Below are positions 18,605 through 27,223 of a DNA stretch of 64,000 bases, piece after piece. Source of the DNA: Clostridiales bacterium. GTDB taxonomy: Bacteria; Bacillota; Clostridia; Oscillospirales; CAG-272. The notes under the pieces were generated by a model. That model did not search any database, was not told where the DNA came from, and saw only the letters and a program-made list of their open reading frames with translations. The position numbers and the translations under genes were made by a program. Within the stretch, counting starts at the first letter, position 1, and every line of letters begins with the position of its first letter. The stretch is taken from contig JAAVZO010000036.1 in NCBI GenBank assembly GCA_022791685.1, forward strand, positions 118,908-182,907, read 5' to 3'.

Positions 18605-20638
18605 ATGAATGATATTCAAAACAAAATTGATTTTGATGTCCCAAGACTAAAAAGGGGTAAGGTATCACCAGTATCAGTCGAATCGATATCGCTGAAAAAG
18701 AGCGCTGATAATGCAGGTAATACTCAGCTTTGCATTACAATAAGCCGTCAGCTCGAGGTGCCAATAATAAGCTTCACCTTCAAATATCGGTTTTCGTCAC
18801 TGCCTCTTTCCGAACTGGACAGCCGTCATGCCTTTCACAGCTACGTCTATACCGATGAGGATATGAATCAGAATCTGATACTCACCTTCAACGCTTCAGT
18901 GCCTTCAAAGATGAGTATGGATGGATGCACGGCATACATATCCGAGGTAAAGCTTACCGACGGCCGGATACTGACATATTCGCCGTCAGATTTTCTCAGC
19001 TCCGACGAAGCCGCAATGGAGCTTTTAAAGGCAAAGCCAGCAGTTATACAAAATGAAATCCCGCCTGCGCCTAAGAAACGAAAAATAAACCGCACCAAGC
19101 TCGCGGTGATACTTACATTATTTTTCTTTGTGATACTTGCTGAAATAATAGTCGGCGGTTATCTTCTGCGATACAGTGATATCAAAAACTCAGCCTCAAC
19201 GCTAATTGATGAAAATCGCTACAATGAGGCGTATAAGCTCGTTTCAGACAACAATTATCGTGGGCTTTTGCAGCAAGTCTGCACAAAAGCGTCGCTCTAT
19301 TATTCAGACAACGGCGACTATGAATCCGCATACGTATACGCCTGCGGAGCGCCTGAACCGTTTTCAGACACTGTAATTGAGCTTGCCGCTGCTAATGTAG
19401 TAAATCCGGCGACTGGAGAAATAAACGAGAACGCGTACCGCGTAGCAAAAACCGCATCGAATGACGCAAGCTTCCATACAATAGTACGCACAATGACCGA
19501 TATGCTGAGCGAACGCGAGGATTATCTCAACGCACTGCGTGTCGCGAGCGAGCTTCGCACCACAAATGAGCGAGAAAAGCTTGAAAGCAGCATATTCACA
19601 AATGCGATCAACCGCTATTTGAATGGACATCGTTTTGAGGAACTAATAAGCTTTATAAGCCGACTCAGTGAAGTAAACAGCTTCAAAATCAGCGACGCGG
19701 ATATTGCAAATGCGATAACTTCATACTGCACCTCAAACGACGACACTTCTGGACTAATATATTTATCCACTGTATATCCTGAGCTTTTAAATGCGACCGA
19801 CATAACGATAACCGTTAAGCCTGACGACCCCAACGTCCGTGCCGCGCTCGATAAGCTTTGGGATCTGCTCTCTGTAGAGCAGAAACGCACCTATCACTCA
19901 CGGCCGATCGCAGTGTATAAGGAAATGTTCACCATCCGAAATGGACGCATTTCTGGTACTGATATCACCGACGCAGTTTCGGTCGATACATACGAGTACC
20001 ACACTATCGTGCTCCACCGCAACGGAAGCGTCAGCGCTATTCCGAATGAAAAGCACAATATAGATGAGACATTCCCGCGCACAAACGATGTGATACAGAT
20101 CGCAGCCGGACTCAGCCACTCGGTAATGCTGCATTCTGACGGAACGGTCACAGCTATTGGAGACAACAGCTCTGGTCAGTGCAATGTCAACGGTTGGACA
20201 GATATCGTAGAGATAGCAGCTGGTCAGAACTTCACGCTCGGACTGAAAATCGACGGAACGGTCGTATCCTGCGGCTCAAACGCCTGCGGTCAGCGTGATC
20301 TGTCAAGCTACCGCAACGTCGTATCGGTGGCTGCTGGAAGCCAGACTTCGGTGCTGCTATTCTCCGACGGCACAGTAAAGCTGCAAGGTTATTGCGCACT
20401 TGGGTTAAAGGATGTAGAAAAGCTCGATAACATCGTATCTATCCGTGCCGCAAGCGTTGCCGTTTTGGTAAAGCTGCACGACGGAAGCTTTAGACTGTAC
20501 AGCGGCATTGACTCCGGCAGCTTTGGAAATCCGAACAGCTGGAAGGATTACGAATATTACGATGTCGGTTCGGTCTGCATCGCAGCGATGGACGGCAACG
20601 GAAATGTTTACACCTCCGGCGATAATCTGAAAAAATAA
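18605..20638 (+). CDS. Membrane-anchored protein with C-terminal RCC1-like repeats
   Basis: Single internal TM (LAVILTLFFFVILAEIIVGGYLL); repeats IAAGLSHSVMLHSDGTVTAIGDNSSGQCNV / IAAGQNFTLGLKIDGTVVSCGSNACGQRDL. Confidence 0.7.
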   Translation: MNDIQNKIDFDVPRLKRGKVSPVSVESISLKKSADNAGNTQLCITISRQLEVPIISFTFKYRFSSLPLSELDSRHAFHSYVYTDEDMNQNLILTFNASVPSKMSMDGCTAYISEVKLTDGRILTYSPSDFLSSDEAAMELLKAKPAVIQNEIPPAPKKRKINRTKLAVILTLFFFVILAEIIVGGYLLRYSDIKNSASTLIDENRYNEAYKLVSDNNYRGLLQQVCTKASLYYSDNGDYESAYVYACGAPEPFSDTVIELAAANVVNPATGEINENAYRVAKTASNDASFHTIVRTMTDMLSEREDYLNALRVASELRTTNEREKLESSIFTNAINRYLNGHRFEELISFISRLSEVNSFKISDADIANAITSYCTSNDDTSGLIYLSTVYPELLNATDITITVKPDDPNVRAALDKLWDLLSVEQKRTYHSRPIAVYKEMFTIRNGRISGTDITDAVSVDTYEYHTIVLHRNGSVSAIPNEKHNIDETFPRTNDVIQIAAGLSHSVMLHSDGTVTAIGDNSSGQCNVNGWTDIVEIAAGQNFTLGLKIDGTVVSCGSNACGQRDLSSYRNVVSVAAGSQTSVLLFSDGTVKLQGYCALGLKDVEKLDNIVSIRAASVAVLVKLHDGSFRLYSGIDSGSFGNPNSWKDYEYYDVGSVCIAAMDGNGNVYTSGDNLKK

Positions 20639-20654
20639 AAGGAATTAACAAATA

Positions 20655-22745
20655 ATGGATAATTCAAACGATTCACAATCAGGCAGCGAATCGCTTAGTG
20701 GAGTCAGCGCAAATACAAAAAAGCGGCAGCTTCCGCTTTGGCTGTTGATCATTATAATTCTGCTGTCGCTTGTGTTGCTGTCGGCTGGCGGGTTTACAAT
20801 ATTCGCCATGCAGCAGCGGTATACTGAAGTCGGTGATACGGCTACACTCGGTGCGCTTGAAAATAATCAAATATGCGCATTCCTGTGCCGTGTCGACTCG
20901 AACGTTGGCGAGATATCGACCGATAAGCCCGCTGACCACGAAATCGACGCAAAGCTGTTTGGCTTTATTCCAATAAAGCTGAAGCTTACAGTACGCGATA
21001 CTATACCGCCAGAGGTTACGTATAAGCGGCTGTCGATAATGCAAGGAATGACGGTAGACGCGGCGGAATTCGTAAGCTCATGCAGCGATAAAACAGACGT
21101 AAGCTTTACGTTCGAATCGCAGCCTGACTTCAATTATCTTGGAGAGCAAAGTGTAACTATCCTCGCCGAAGACGAAGGCGGAAATGTAACAACTGCAAGC
21201 GTTATATTTGATGTGACCGATAAAACACGCGATGTCGTCGTAGAGCTCGGTCTTAGCGAGTCGGAGATATACTCTTCCCTCTCGAAAAGATTCCGCGATT
21301 ATGATAACATCACAATCGAAAATCTCGATACATCGGCTTGCGCTGCCTACCGTGCATCTGCAAATGACGGCGACAGCGAGCAGCTATTTGAACTGACAAT
21401 AGCCGATACGACTGCGCCAAAGGCAGACGCTCGCAGCTGGGACATCCTACTCGGTGATAAGCTCGAACTCGACAGCTTCGCAGATAACATAATCGACGCT
21501 TCCGATGTGACAATAAGCTGCATGAATGCGCCCGATTACGAGAAAATCGGTGAGCAGACACTTTCACTGACGCTGACTGACAACTATGAAAATTCATCTG
21601 AACTGTGTGCTTTACTGCGTATTCACAATATCGCGCCGGAGCTGACCATTGAAGCTGGATTTTCGCAGTATGAATTGGCTAACCTAATATTCGCCAACGC
21701 CGGAAACGAGCTTCCGCGACCATCACTTGATGTGCGTGCCGAATCGCTTGTGCTTGGAACTAACGAATTGACATTGAAAGGCGAATTTAACGACATTCTT
21801 GTAAAGCTTACTGTAGTCGATACCAAAGCGCCAGTTATAGCTCTCCGCGACATAACTACTGAAGCTGGCATACTGCCTTCACCGTCAAGCTTTGTTTTAT
21901 CTTGCAGCGACGCAACTGCGGTCAGCTACAGATACGAAACTGAGCCGTCAGTAAAAGCAGCCGGTGAATTCAATGTCACGATCATAGCGACAGATGCAGC
22001 CGGAAATCAAACACGTGAAACTGCAACGCTGAACGTATTCAAGGATACTGCACCGCCGATTATTTACGGAACAAAGAATATAACTGCATATGAGGGCGAC
22101 ACGATATCTTACCGTGCCGGAGTTTACGCCGAGGACGCAGTTGACGGACGTGTCACCGTGTATGTAGACTCGTCGAAGGTCAAGACCTCGACCGCTGGAA
22201 GCTATACCGTGACATACACTGCGACCGATTCAAGCGGCAACCGCGCTAAAACGACAGTCACAGTCACTATAAAGAAGGTCACGCAGAGCACGATCGACTC
22301 GTTAGCCGACGGAATCCTCTCGCAGATAATCACAAACAACATGACTGAACGTGAGAAGGCTAAGGCAATTTACGACTGGTGCCGTGGAAATATCAAATAC
22401 TCCACAGTGACAAGCTACTTGATGGGAAATTACTTAAAAGGTGCATATTCCGGATTCAAGCTGCACTATGGAAACTGCTATATTTATTATGCAGTCGCAC
22501 ACTCTCTCTTGACGCGTGCCGGAATTACGAATCAGATGATACAGCGAAACAGTACAAAAGATCCGCACTACTGGAATCTGGTCAACATCGACGGAAGCTG
22601 GTATCACTTCGATACCTGCCCGCAGCCTGCACCATATAATGACGGCTGCTTCCTGCTCACCGATTCAGAAGTTGCGGAATACTCAAAAAACAAAAATTCC
22701 GGATACTATAGCTTTAATGCTTCAAAATATCCGGCAACCCCGTAA
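20655..22745 (+). CDS. Membrane-anchored protein with bacterial Ig-like/DUF5011 domains and C-terminal transglutaminase-like domain
   Basis: N-terminal TM; repeated DTTAPKA/DTAPPIIYGTKNITAYEGD modules; transglutaminase triad context GNCYIYYAVA / HYWNLV / YHFDTCP. Confidence 0.8.
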   Translation: MDNSNDSQSGSESLSGVSANTKKRQLPLWLLIIIILLSLVLLSAGGFTIFAMQQRYTEVGDTATLGALENNQICAFLCRVDSNVGEISTDKPADHEIDAKLFGFIPIKLKLTVRDTIPPEVTYKRLSIMQGMTVDAAEFVSSCSDKTDVSFTFESQPDFNYLGEQSVTILAEDEGGNVTTASVIFDVTDKTRDVVVELGLSESEIYSSLSKRFRDYDNITIENLDTSACAAYRASANDGDSEQLFELTIADTTAPKADARSWDILLGDKLELDSFADNIIDASDVTISCMNAPDYEKIGEQTLSLTLTDNYENSSELCALLRIHNIAPELTIEAGFSQYELANLIFANAGNELPRPSLDVRAESLVLGTNELTLKGEFNDILVKLTVVDTKAPVIALRDITTEAGILPSPSSFVLSCSDATAVSYRYETEPSVKAAGEFNVTIIATDAAGNQTRETATLNVFKDTAPPIIYGTKNITAYEGDTISYRAGVYAEDAVDGRVTVYVDSSKVKTSTAGSYTVTYTATDSSGNRAKTTVTVTIKKVTQSTIDSLADGILSQIITNNMTEREKAKAIYDWCRGNIKYSTVTSYLMGNYLKGAYSGFKLHYGNCYIYYAVAHSLLTRAGITNQMIQRNSTKDPHYWNLVNIDGSWYHFDTCPQPAPYNDGCFLLTDSEVAEYSKNKNSGYYSFNASKYPATP

Positions 22746-22768
22746 AGATTTATAAATAGGAAAAAATC

Positions 22769-23371
22769 ATGAAAAAATTAGCAATCACATTACTTATAAT
22801 TGCCGGTCTCTTCACAGTTTCATGTGGAGATAACAGCACACCAAACAACACGAAAGATAACGACACCAATGATACAGTCGAACTCGAGGTAACCGACAAC
22901 ACTACAGGATCTGACGAAACCACAGATACTGAAAAAGTGCCGGAAACCGCAAAAACTTCGACCTCCACGACTTACGAATGCAAGCTCGATAATGGAAATA
23001 CGATAGTCATCGGCACAAAGGCTGAGGACACAATAAAATCACTCGGCGAGCCGCTCGATTTCATGGAAGCGCCAAGCTGCGTACACCCCGGAAGCGATAA
23101 AGTTTACACCTTCGACGGCTTCACAGTATCGACTTCACCGGACGCAGCTGGAGTTGAATACATAACTGAGCTTTCACTTTTATCGGACGTTGTAGCGCTC
23201 GAAAGCGGCATTATGATAGGCAGCTCAGCTGATGATGTGACTGCCGCACTCGGAAGCGACTTCACCGAAAAGTTTGGCGTAAGAACCTATCTTATCGACG
23301 ACATCACAATTTCGATAACCTTTACTGACGACTACATCACCGCATTCAGCATATCAAAGCCCATGCAGTAA
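22769..23371 (+). CDS. Putative lipoprotein
   Basis: Lipobox LFTVSCGD followed by Thr/Asp/Glu-rich linker. Confidence 0.65.
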   Translation: MKKLAITLLIIAGLFTVSCGDNSTPNNTKDNDTNDTVELEVTDNTTGSDETTDTEKVPETAKTSTSTTYECKLDNGNTIVIGTKAEDTIKSLGEPLDFMEAPSCVHPGSDKVYTFDGFTVSTSPDAAGVEYITELSLLSDVVALESGIMIGSSADDVTAALGSDFTEKFGVRTYLIDDITISITFTDDYITAFSISKPMQ

Positions 23372-23376
23372 AACAA

Positions 23377-23409
23377 AAAACAGCCGGACGAGAACCGTCC
23401 GGCTGTTTT
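23377..23409. terminator. Bidirectional rho-independent terminator
   Basis: AAAACAGCCGGACG-AGAAC-CGTCCGGCTGTTTT between convergent genes. Confidence 0.9.
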
Positions 23410-23822
23410 CATATTACGAGATAAACAATCAAAAATACTATTGCCAGTGCAATAAACACCGCACCAACTACTAATGCTTCGATCAGCCATGCCTTGCGCT
23501 CTTTGTCCTTGCGAACCTTGTAGTCATAGAACGACTCGGCACGAAAATCCTTTGAGTGGTTAAAATGAGATTTCAGCGTCGATATACCGAAGCCGAATAT
23601 ATCGTATCCACCGCGTGACGACACCCAACTCAACCCGCTTATTCCGGCAAGCAGCACTCCAGCTACAAAGCAGCCGTCCGACAGCGCCATCAGCGTATCA
23701 GCAAGCGGCAGCCCATTGAAAAGCTCGCGCGACATTGCCGTTATAAGAAATACCGCCACGCCGATCGTTGTAAATATAAAATATTTGTACATCCGCTTAT
23801 CCATAGACTGCCTCCTTTCCAT
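23409..23822 (-). CDS. Small membrane protein
   Basis: 137-aa ORF with hydrophobic segments. Confidence 0.55.
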   Translation of the reverse strand: MERRQSMDKRMYKYFIFTTIGVAVFLITAMSRELFNGLPLADTLMALSDGCFVAGVLLAGISGLSWVSSRGGYDIFGFGISTLKSHFNHSKDFRAESFYDYKVRKDKERKAWLIEALVVGAVFIALAIVFLIVYLVI

Positions 23823-23876
23823 TTTCTACGTCGATATCACAAAACTCGCGAGTCTGAAAAATTTATTTTTCAGACT

Positions 23877-25070
23877 TTATTCCTTCATCATTTCCTGATA
23901 CTTCGCAAACTCAGCGTCGTTGCACTGTACGAAGTGACCGGGCGCAACCTCGCGGAATGTGGGCTTGTCGGTCGTGTAGTCGTGCTCAGCAAGCGGATTA
24001 TATGCGATACGCTTGCGAGTTTTTTCGTATACCGGGTCAGGCATAGGTATCGCCGACAGCAGCGAGCGTGTGTACGGGTGAAGCGGGTGCTTGAACAGCT
24101 CATCCGACGTTGCAAGCTCGACCATCTTTCCGAAGTACATTACACCGATACGGTCGGAGAAGTACTTGACTACCGACAGATCGTGCGCGATGAAAAGTAT
24201 CGTGAGCCCGAAGCGATGACGCAGGTCGTTCAGCAGATTGATGACCTGTGCCTGAATCGACACGTCGAGCGCGGATACCGGCTCGTCGGCGATGATGAGG
24301 TCAGGATTCATGATTATTGCACGCGCAACACCGATTCGCTGACGCTGACCGCCGGAGAACTCATGCGGATAACGTCCTGCGTGCTCACGAACCAGTCCGA
24401 CCAGCTCGAGCATCTCGTAGACCTTTTCGTCGATAACCTTCTGATTTCGCTCACCCTGAATAATAAGTCCCTCGGCGATTATCTCGCGAACAGTCATACG
24501 TGGGTCGAGCGACGCTATCGGGTCTTGGAATATCATCTGGATCTGAGTTACAAGCTTAGTGTGTTTTGCCTTGCGCAGCTCATTCGCATACTCCGCCTTC
24601 AGCTCAGCACTTGCATTAGCAAGCTGCGGCTCGTATTTCTCCTTCACCTTTTTGACAAGCTCGTCTGAATACTCACGGTCGCAGTTTTTGCGATCGTATT
24701 CAGCCGCCTTCAGTTTTTCCTTGTTGTCGGCTATGATCTTATTAAGCTCGTCACTCAGACGCTTCTTCTCAGCCTCATCCTTCGCCGCAGCGAGCTTTTC
24801 CTTATACTCAGCCTTCGCGTCAGCGATAGCTTTTTTGTACCCAAGCGTACCAGCTGCAATGCGGATACCTTTGAAATAGATGTTGCCTGAGGTGATATCG
24901 TAAAGCTTGATGATCGAACGTCCGGTCGTAGTCTTGCCGCAGCCCGACTCTCCAACAAGTCCGAATACCTCGCCCTTCTTTATCTCAAAATTGACATCGT
25001 CAACTGCTTTATTAAAGCCGAAATACTGACAGAGATGTTCGACTTTAAGCAAAGTTTCATTACTTGACAT
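23877..25070 (-). CDS. oppF: Oligopeptide ABC transporter ATP-binding protein with about 100-aa insertion
   Basis: Walker A GESGCGKTT, FSGGQRQRIGVARA, DEPVSALDVSIQAQ, HPYTRSLLSAIP. Confidence 0.9.
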   Translation of the reverse strand: MSSNETLLKVEHLCQYFGFNKAVDDVNFEIKKGEVFGLVGESGCGKTTTGRSIIKLYDITSGNIYFKGIRIAAGTLGYKKAIADAKAEYKEKLAAAKDEAEKKRLSDELNKIIADNKEKLKAAEYDRKNCDREYSDELVKKVKEKYEPQLANASAELKAEYANELRKAKHTKLVTQIQMIFQDPIASLDPRMTVREIIAEGLIIQGERNQKVIDEKVYEMLELVGLVREHAGRYPHEFSGGQRQRIGVARAIIMNPDLIIADEPVSALDVSIQAQVINLLNDLRHRFGLTILFIAHDLSVVKYFSDRIGVMYFGKMVELATSDELFKHPLHPYTRSLLSAIPMPDPVYEKTRKRIAYNPLAEHDYTTDKPTFREVAPGHFVQCNDAEFAKYQEMMKE

Positions 25071-27222
25071 CTGTATCACCTCTCTTAGCCTTCATTCTCG
25101 CAATGCGGTCAAGTATGATCTTCGGCGGCTCGACCTTCGGTGCGTCCGGATGCAGCAGCCATGTAGCGGCGCTGTGCGTATCGCTTATCTTGAACATCGG
25201 TGGCTGGCGCTCGAAATCTATCTTCATTGCGTATTTGTTTCGTGCAGCAAAAGCGTCTCCTACCGGCGGATATATCATATTCGGCGGCGTTCCTGGAATA
25301 GCCTCCAGCTTCTCATTCGTATCAAGGTCAGGCATACTCGACAGCAGCGCCCATGTATACGGATGAGCCGCATGGTAGAACACATCCTCAGACGTGCCAT
25401 ACTCGACTATCTTTCCAGCGTACATTACGGCGATCTTATCCGCCATATTTGCAACGACTCCAAGGTCATGCGTAATGAATATGACTGAAAGCTTGCGCTC
25501 ACGCTTTAACTTATTTATAAGCTCGAGGATCTGCGACTGAATAGTAACGTCAAGCGCGGTGGTCGGCTCGTCGCAGATAAGGATATCCGGATTTGCAGCA
25601 AGTGCGATTGCGATAACAATACGTTGACGCATACCGCCTGAAAACTCGAACGGATATTGATTGAAACGCTTGCGTGGTTCAGAGATACCGACCTCTTCCA
25701 TCAGCTTTATCGCCTTGCTCTTAGCGATCCGCGGAGTAACCTTATTTACAATTCCGGAAGCATTTTCCTTTAAGAAGTCGATCACCGCAATCGTTTCTGC
25801 GTCATAATCACGCGAAGCTCTGCCTGCGAGCGATTCCTCTAAATGGTCGGCAAGACGCTTGATCTGACGCTGGATATTTTCCTTAACAAGCTCAAGATTT
25901 GTGATCTGAGCAGCTGGAACCTTCCAGTCAGGCGCTTTTCCGGCAGCGACCTGCTTGTCGTACTTCGCCTGTACACGATCATGCTTTGTCTGCTCGACCT
26001 TGTTCTTACCGATAGCAGTGAAGTACACTTCAATCTCGTTTTTAAGTCCTGAATTGAATGTATGTGTAAGGCTGTCCTTTACAATTTCGAGCGGGTCGAT
26101 CGCTGTATTGACGACCGCTTCAAGCTCCTTTGCGGCAGCCTTGCATTTTTCAGCATCAAGCGACTCCTCCTCAAATACTGGGAGCTTTTCACGCAGCGCT
26201 TTGATCGCGTTTGCCTTGCCTTCATAAGCGCGCTCAGCCGAATATTCAATACCCTGCTTTGCATTGTTGATAAAATCGAGCATGAACTTTTCGTCAAGCT
26301 CACGATGCAGGAAGCCATTGAGCTCGCTTACCGGCATATCCGGGAGTGCAGCTTCACCACTGAATGTGAGATAATATCCCATAGCGAAGAAGTTCGGCAT
26401 TTCAAAAGCGACTGCCTCTTTGAGTATATCCGATATCTCGCCTAACTGCTGCATAGCGCTTGTATAATCAGCGCCGGCCTTCTTGAGCGAACCAGCCTGA
26501 GACGTAAGAGCCGAAGTCAGTGACTTTAACTTCTCAGCCTTAGCTTTAACAACATAGTCATTTATCGACGCGTTAGCAAGCTGTGCGATTTTCTTTACGC
26601 GATAAGCTGCGTCCTTGACTGCATTTTTGCTCATCTCGAACACAAGTCCGTCGATATCCTCGATAGCTTCAACAGCTGCTTCATGTGCAGCATTGTATTC
26701 TGCCTCAAGTACGATATGCTTTCTTTCGAAGGTATCAAACTTCTTGCATTTTTCAGCGATCTCAGCCGTATTACTTTCATTTGTCGCAGCATTCATCGCT
26801 TCATTGAGCATTTTTAGATAGCTGTTGAAGGTAACGCGGCTTTCCTTTTGGCGCGCCTTACCCTTCAATATCATCGCCTCTGTGAGCTGTCTGCCTATCT
26901 TAACAATAGGATTCAGGCTCGACATCGGGTCTTGGAATATCATCGCTATCTTGTCGCCGCGAATTTTGTGGAACTCGTCCTCGGAAATCTTTAATAAGTC
27001 CTTGCCGTCGTAGATAATTTCGCCGCCCTCGATGATCGCGTTACCAGCGAGTATACCGAGTATAGCTTTTGAAGTTACCGACTTACCCGAGCCAGACTCA
27101 CCGACTATCGACAGCGTCTCGCCCTTGGCTAAATCAAAGTTGATACCGCGGACCGCCTGTACCTTACCGTTCGATGTGCGGAAGGAAATTGTAAGATCGC
27201 GTACACTGAGTTTATTTTCCAT
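25060..27222 (-). CDS. oppD: Oligopeptide ABC transporter ATP-binding protein with about 375-aa insertion
   Basis: GESGSGKSVTSKAILGIL, MIFQDPMSSLNP, FSGGMRQRIVIAIALA, DEPTTALDVTIQSQ. Confidence 0.9.
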   Translation of the reverse strand: MENKLSVRDLTISFRTSNGKVQAVRGINFDLAKGETLSIVGESGSGKSVTSKAILGILAGNAIIEGGEIIYDGKDLLKISEDEFHKIRGDKIAMIFQDPMSSLNPIVKIGRQLTEAMILKGKARQKESRVTFNSYLKMLNEAMNAATNESNTAEIAEKCKKFDTFERKHIVLEAEYNAAHEAAVEAIEDIDGLVFEMSKNAVKDAAYRVKKIAQLANASINDYVVKAKAEKLKSLTSALTSQAGSLKKAGADYTSAMQQLGEISDILKEAVAFEMPNFFAMGYYLTFSGEAALPDMPVSELNGFLHRELDEKFMLDFINNAKQGIEYSAERAYEGKANAIKALREKLPVFEEESLDAEKCKAAAKELEAVVNTAIDPLEIVKDSLTHTFNSGLKNEIEVYFTAIGKNKVEQTKHDRVQAKYDKQVAAGKAPDWKVPAAQITNLELVKENIQRQIKRLADHLEESLAGRASRDYDAETIAVIDFLKENASGIVNKVTPRIAKSKAIKLMEEVGISEPRKRFNQYPFEFSGGMRQRIVIAIALAANPDILICDEPTTALDVTIQSQILELINKLKRERKLSVIFITHDLGVVANMADKIAVMYAGKIVEYGTSEDVFYHAAHPYTWALLSSMPDLDTNEKLEAIPGTPPNMIYPPVGDAFAARNKYAMKIDFERQPPMFKISDTHSAATWLLHPDAPKVEPPKIILDRIARMKAKRGDTDVK

Positions 27223-27223
27223 G

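Noticed and set aside
18605-23371. Contractile injection or toxin-immunity system in the cluster after VanX-like gene
   Set aside because: No sheath, VgrG, toxin or immunity motifs; proteins look like envelope-associated repeats and a transglutaminase
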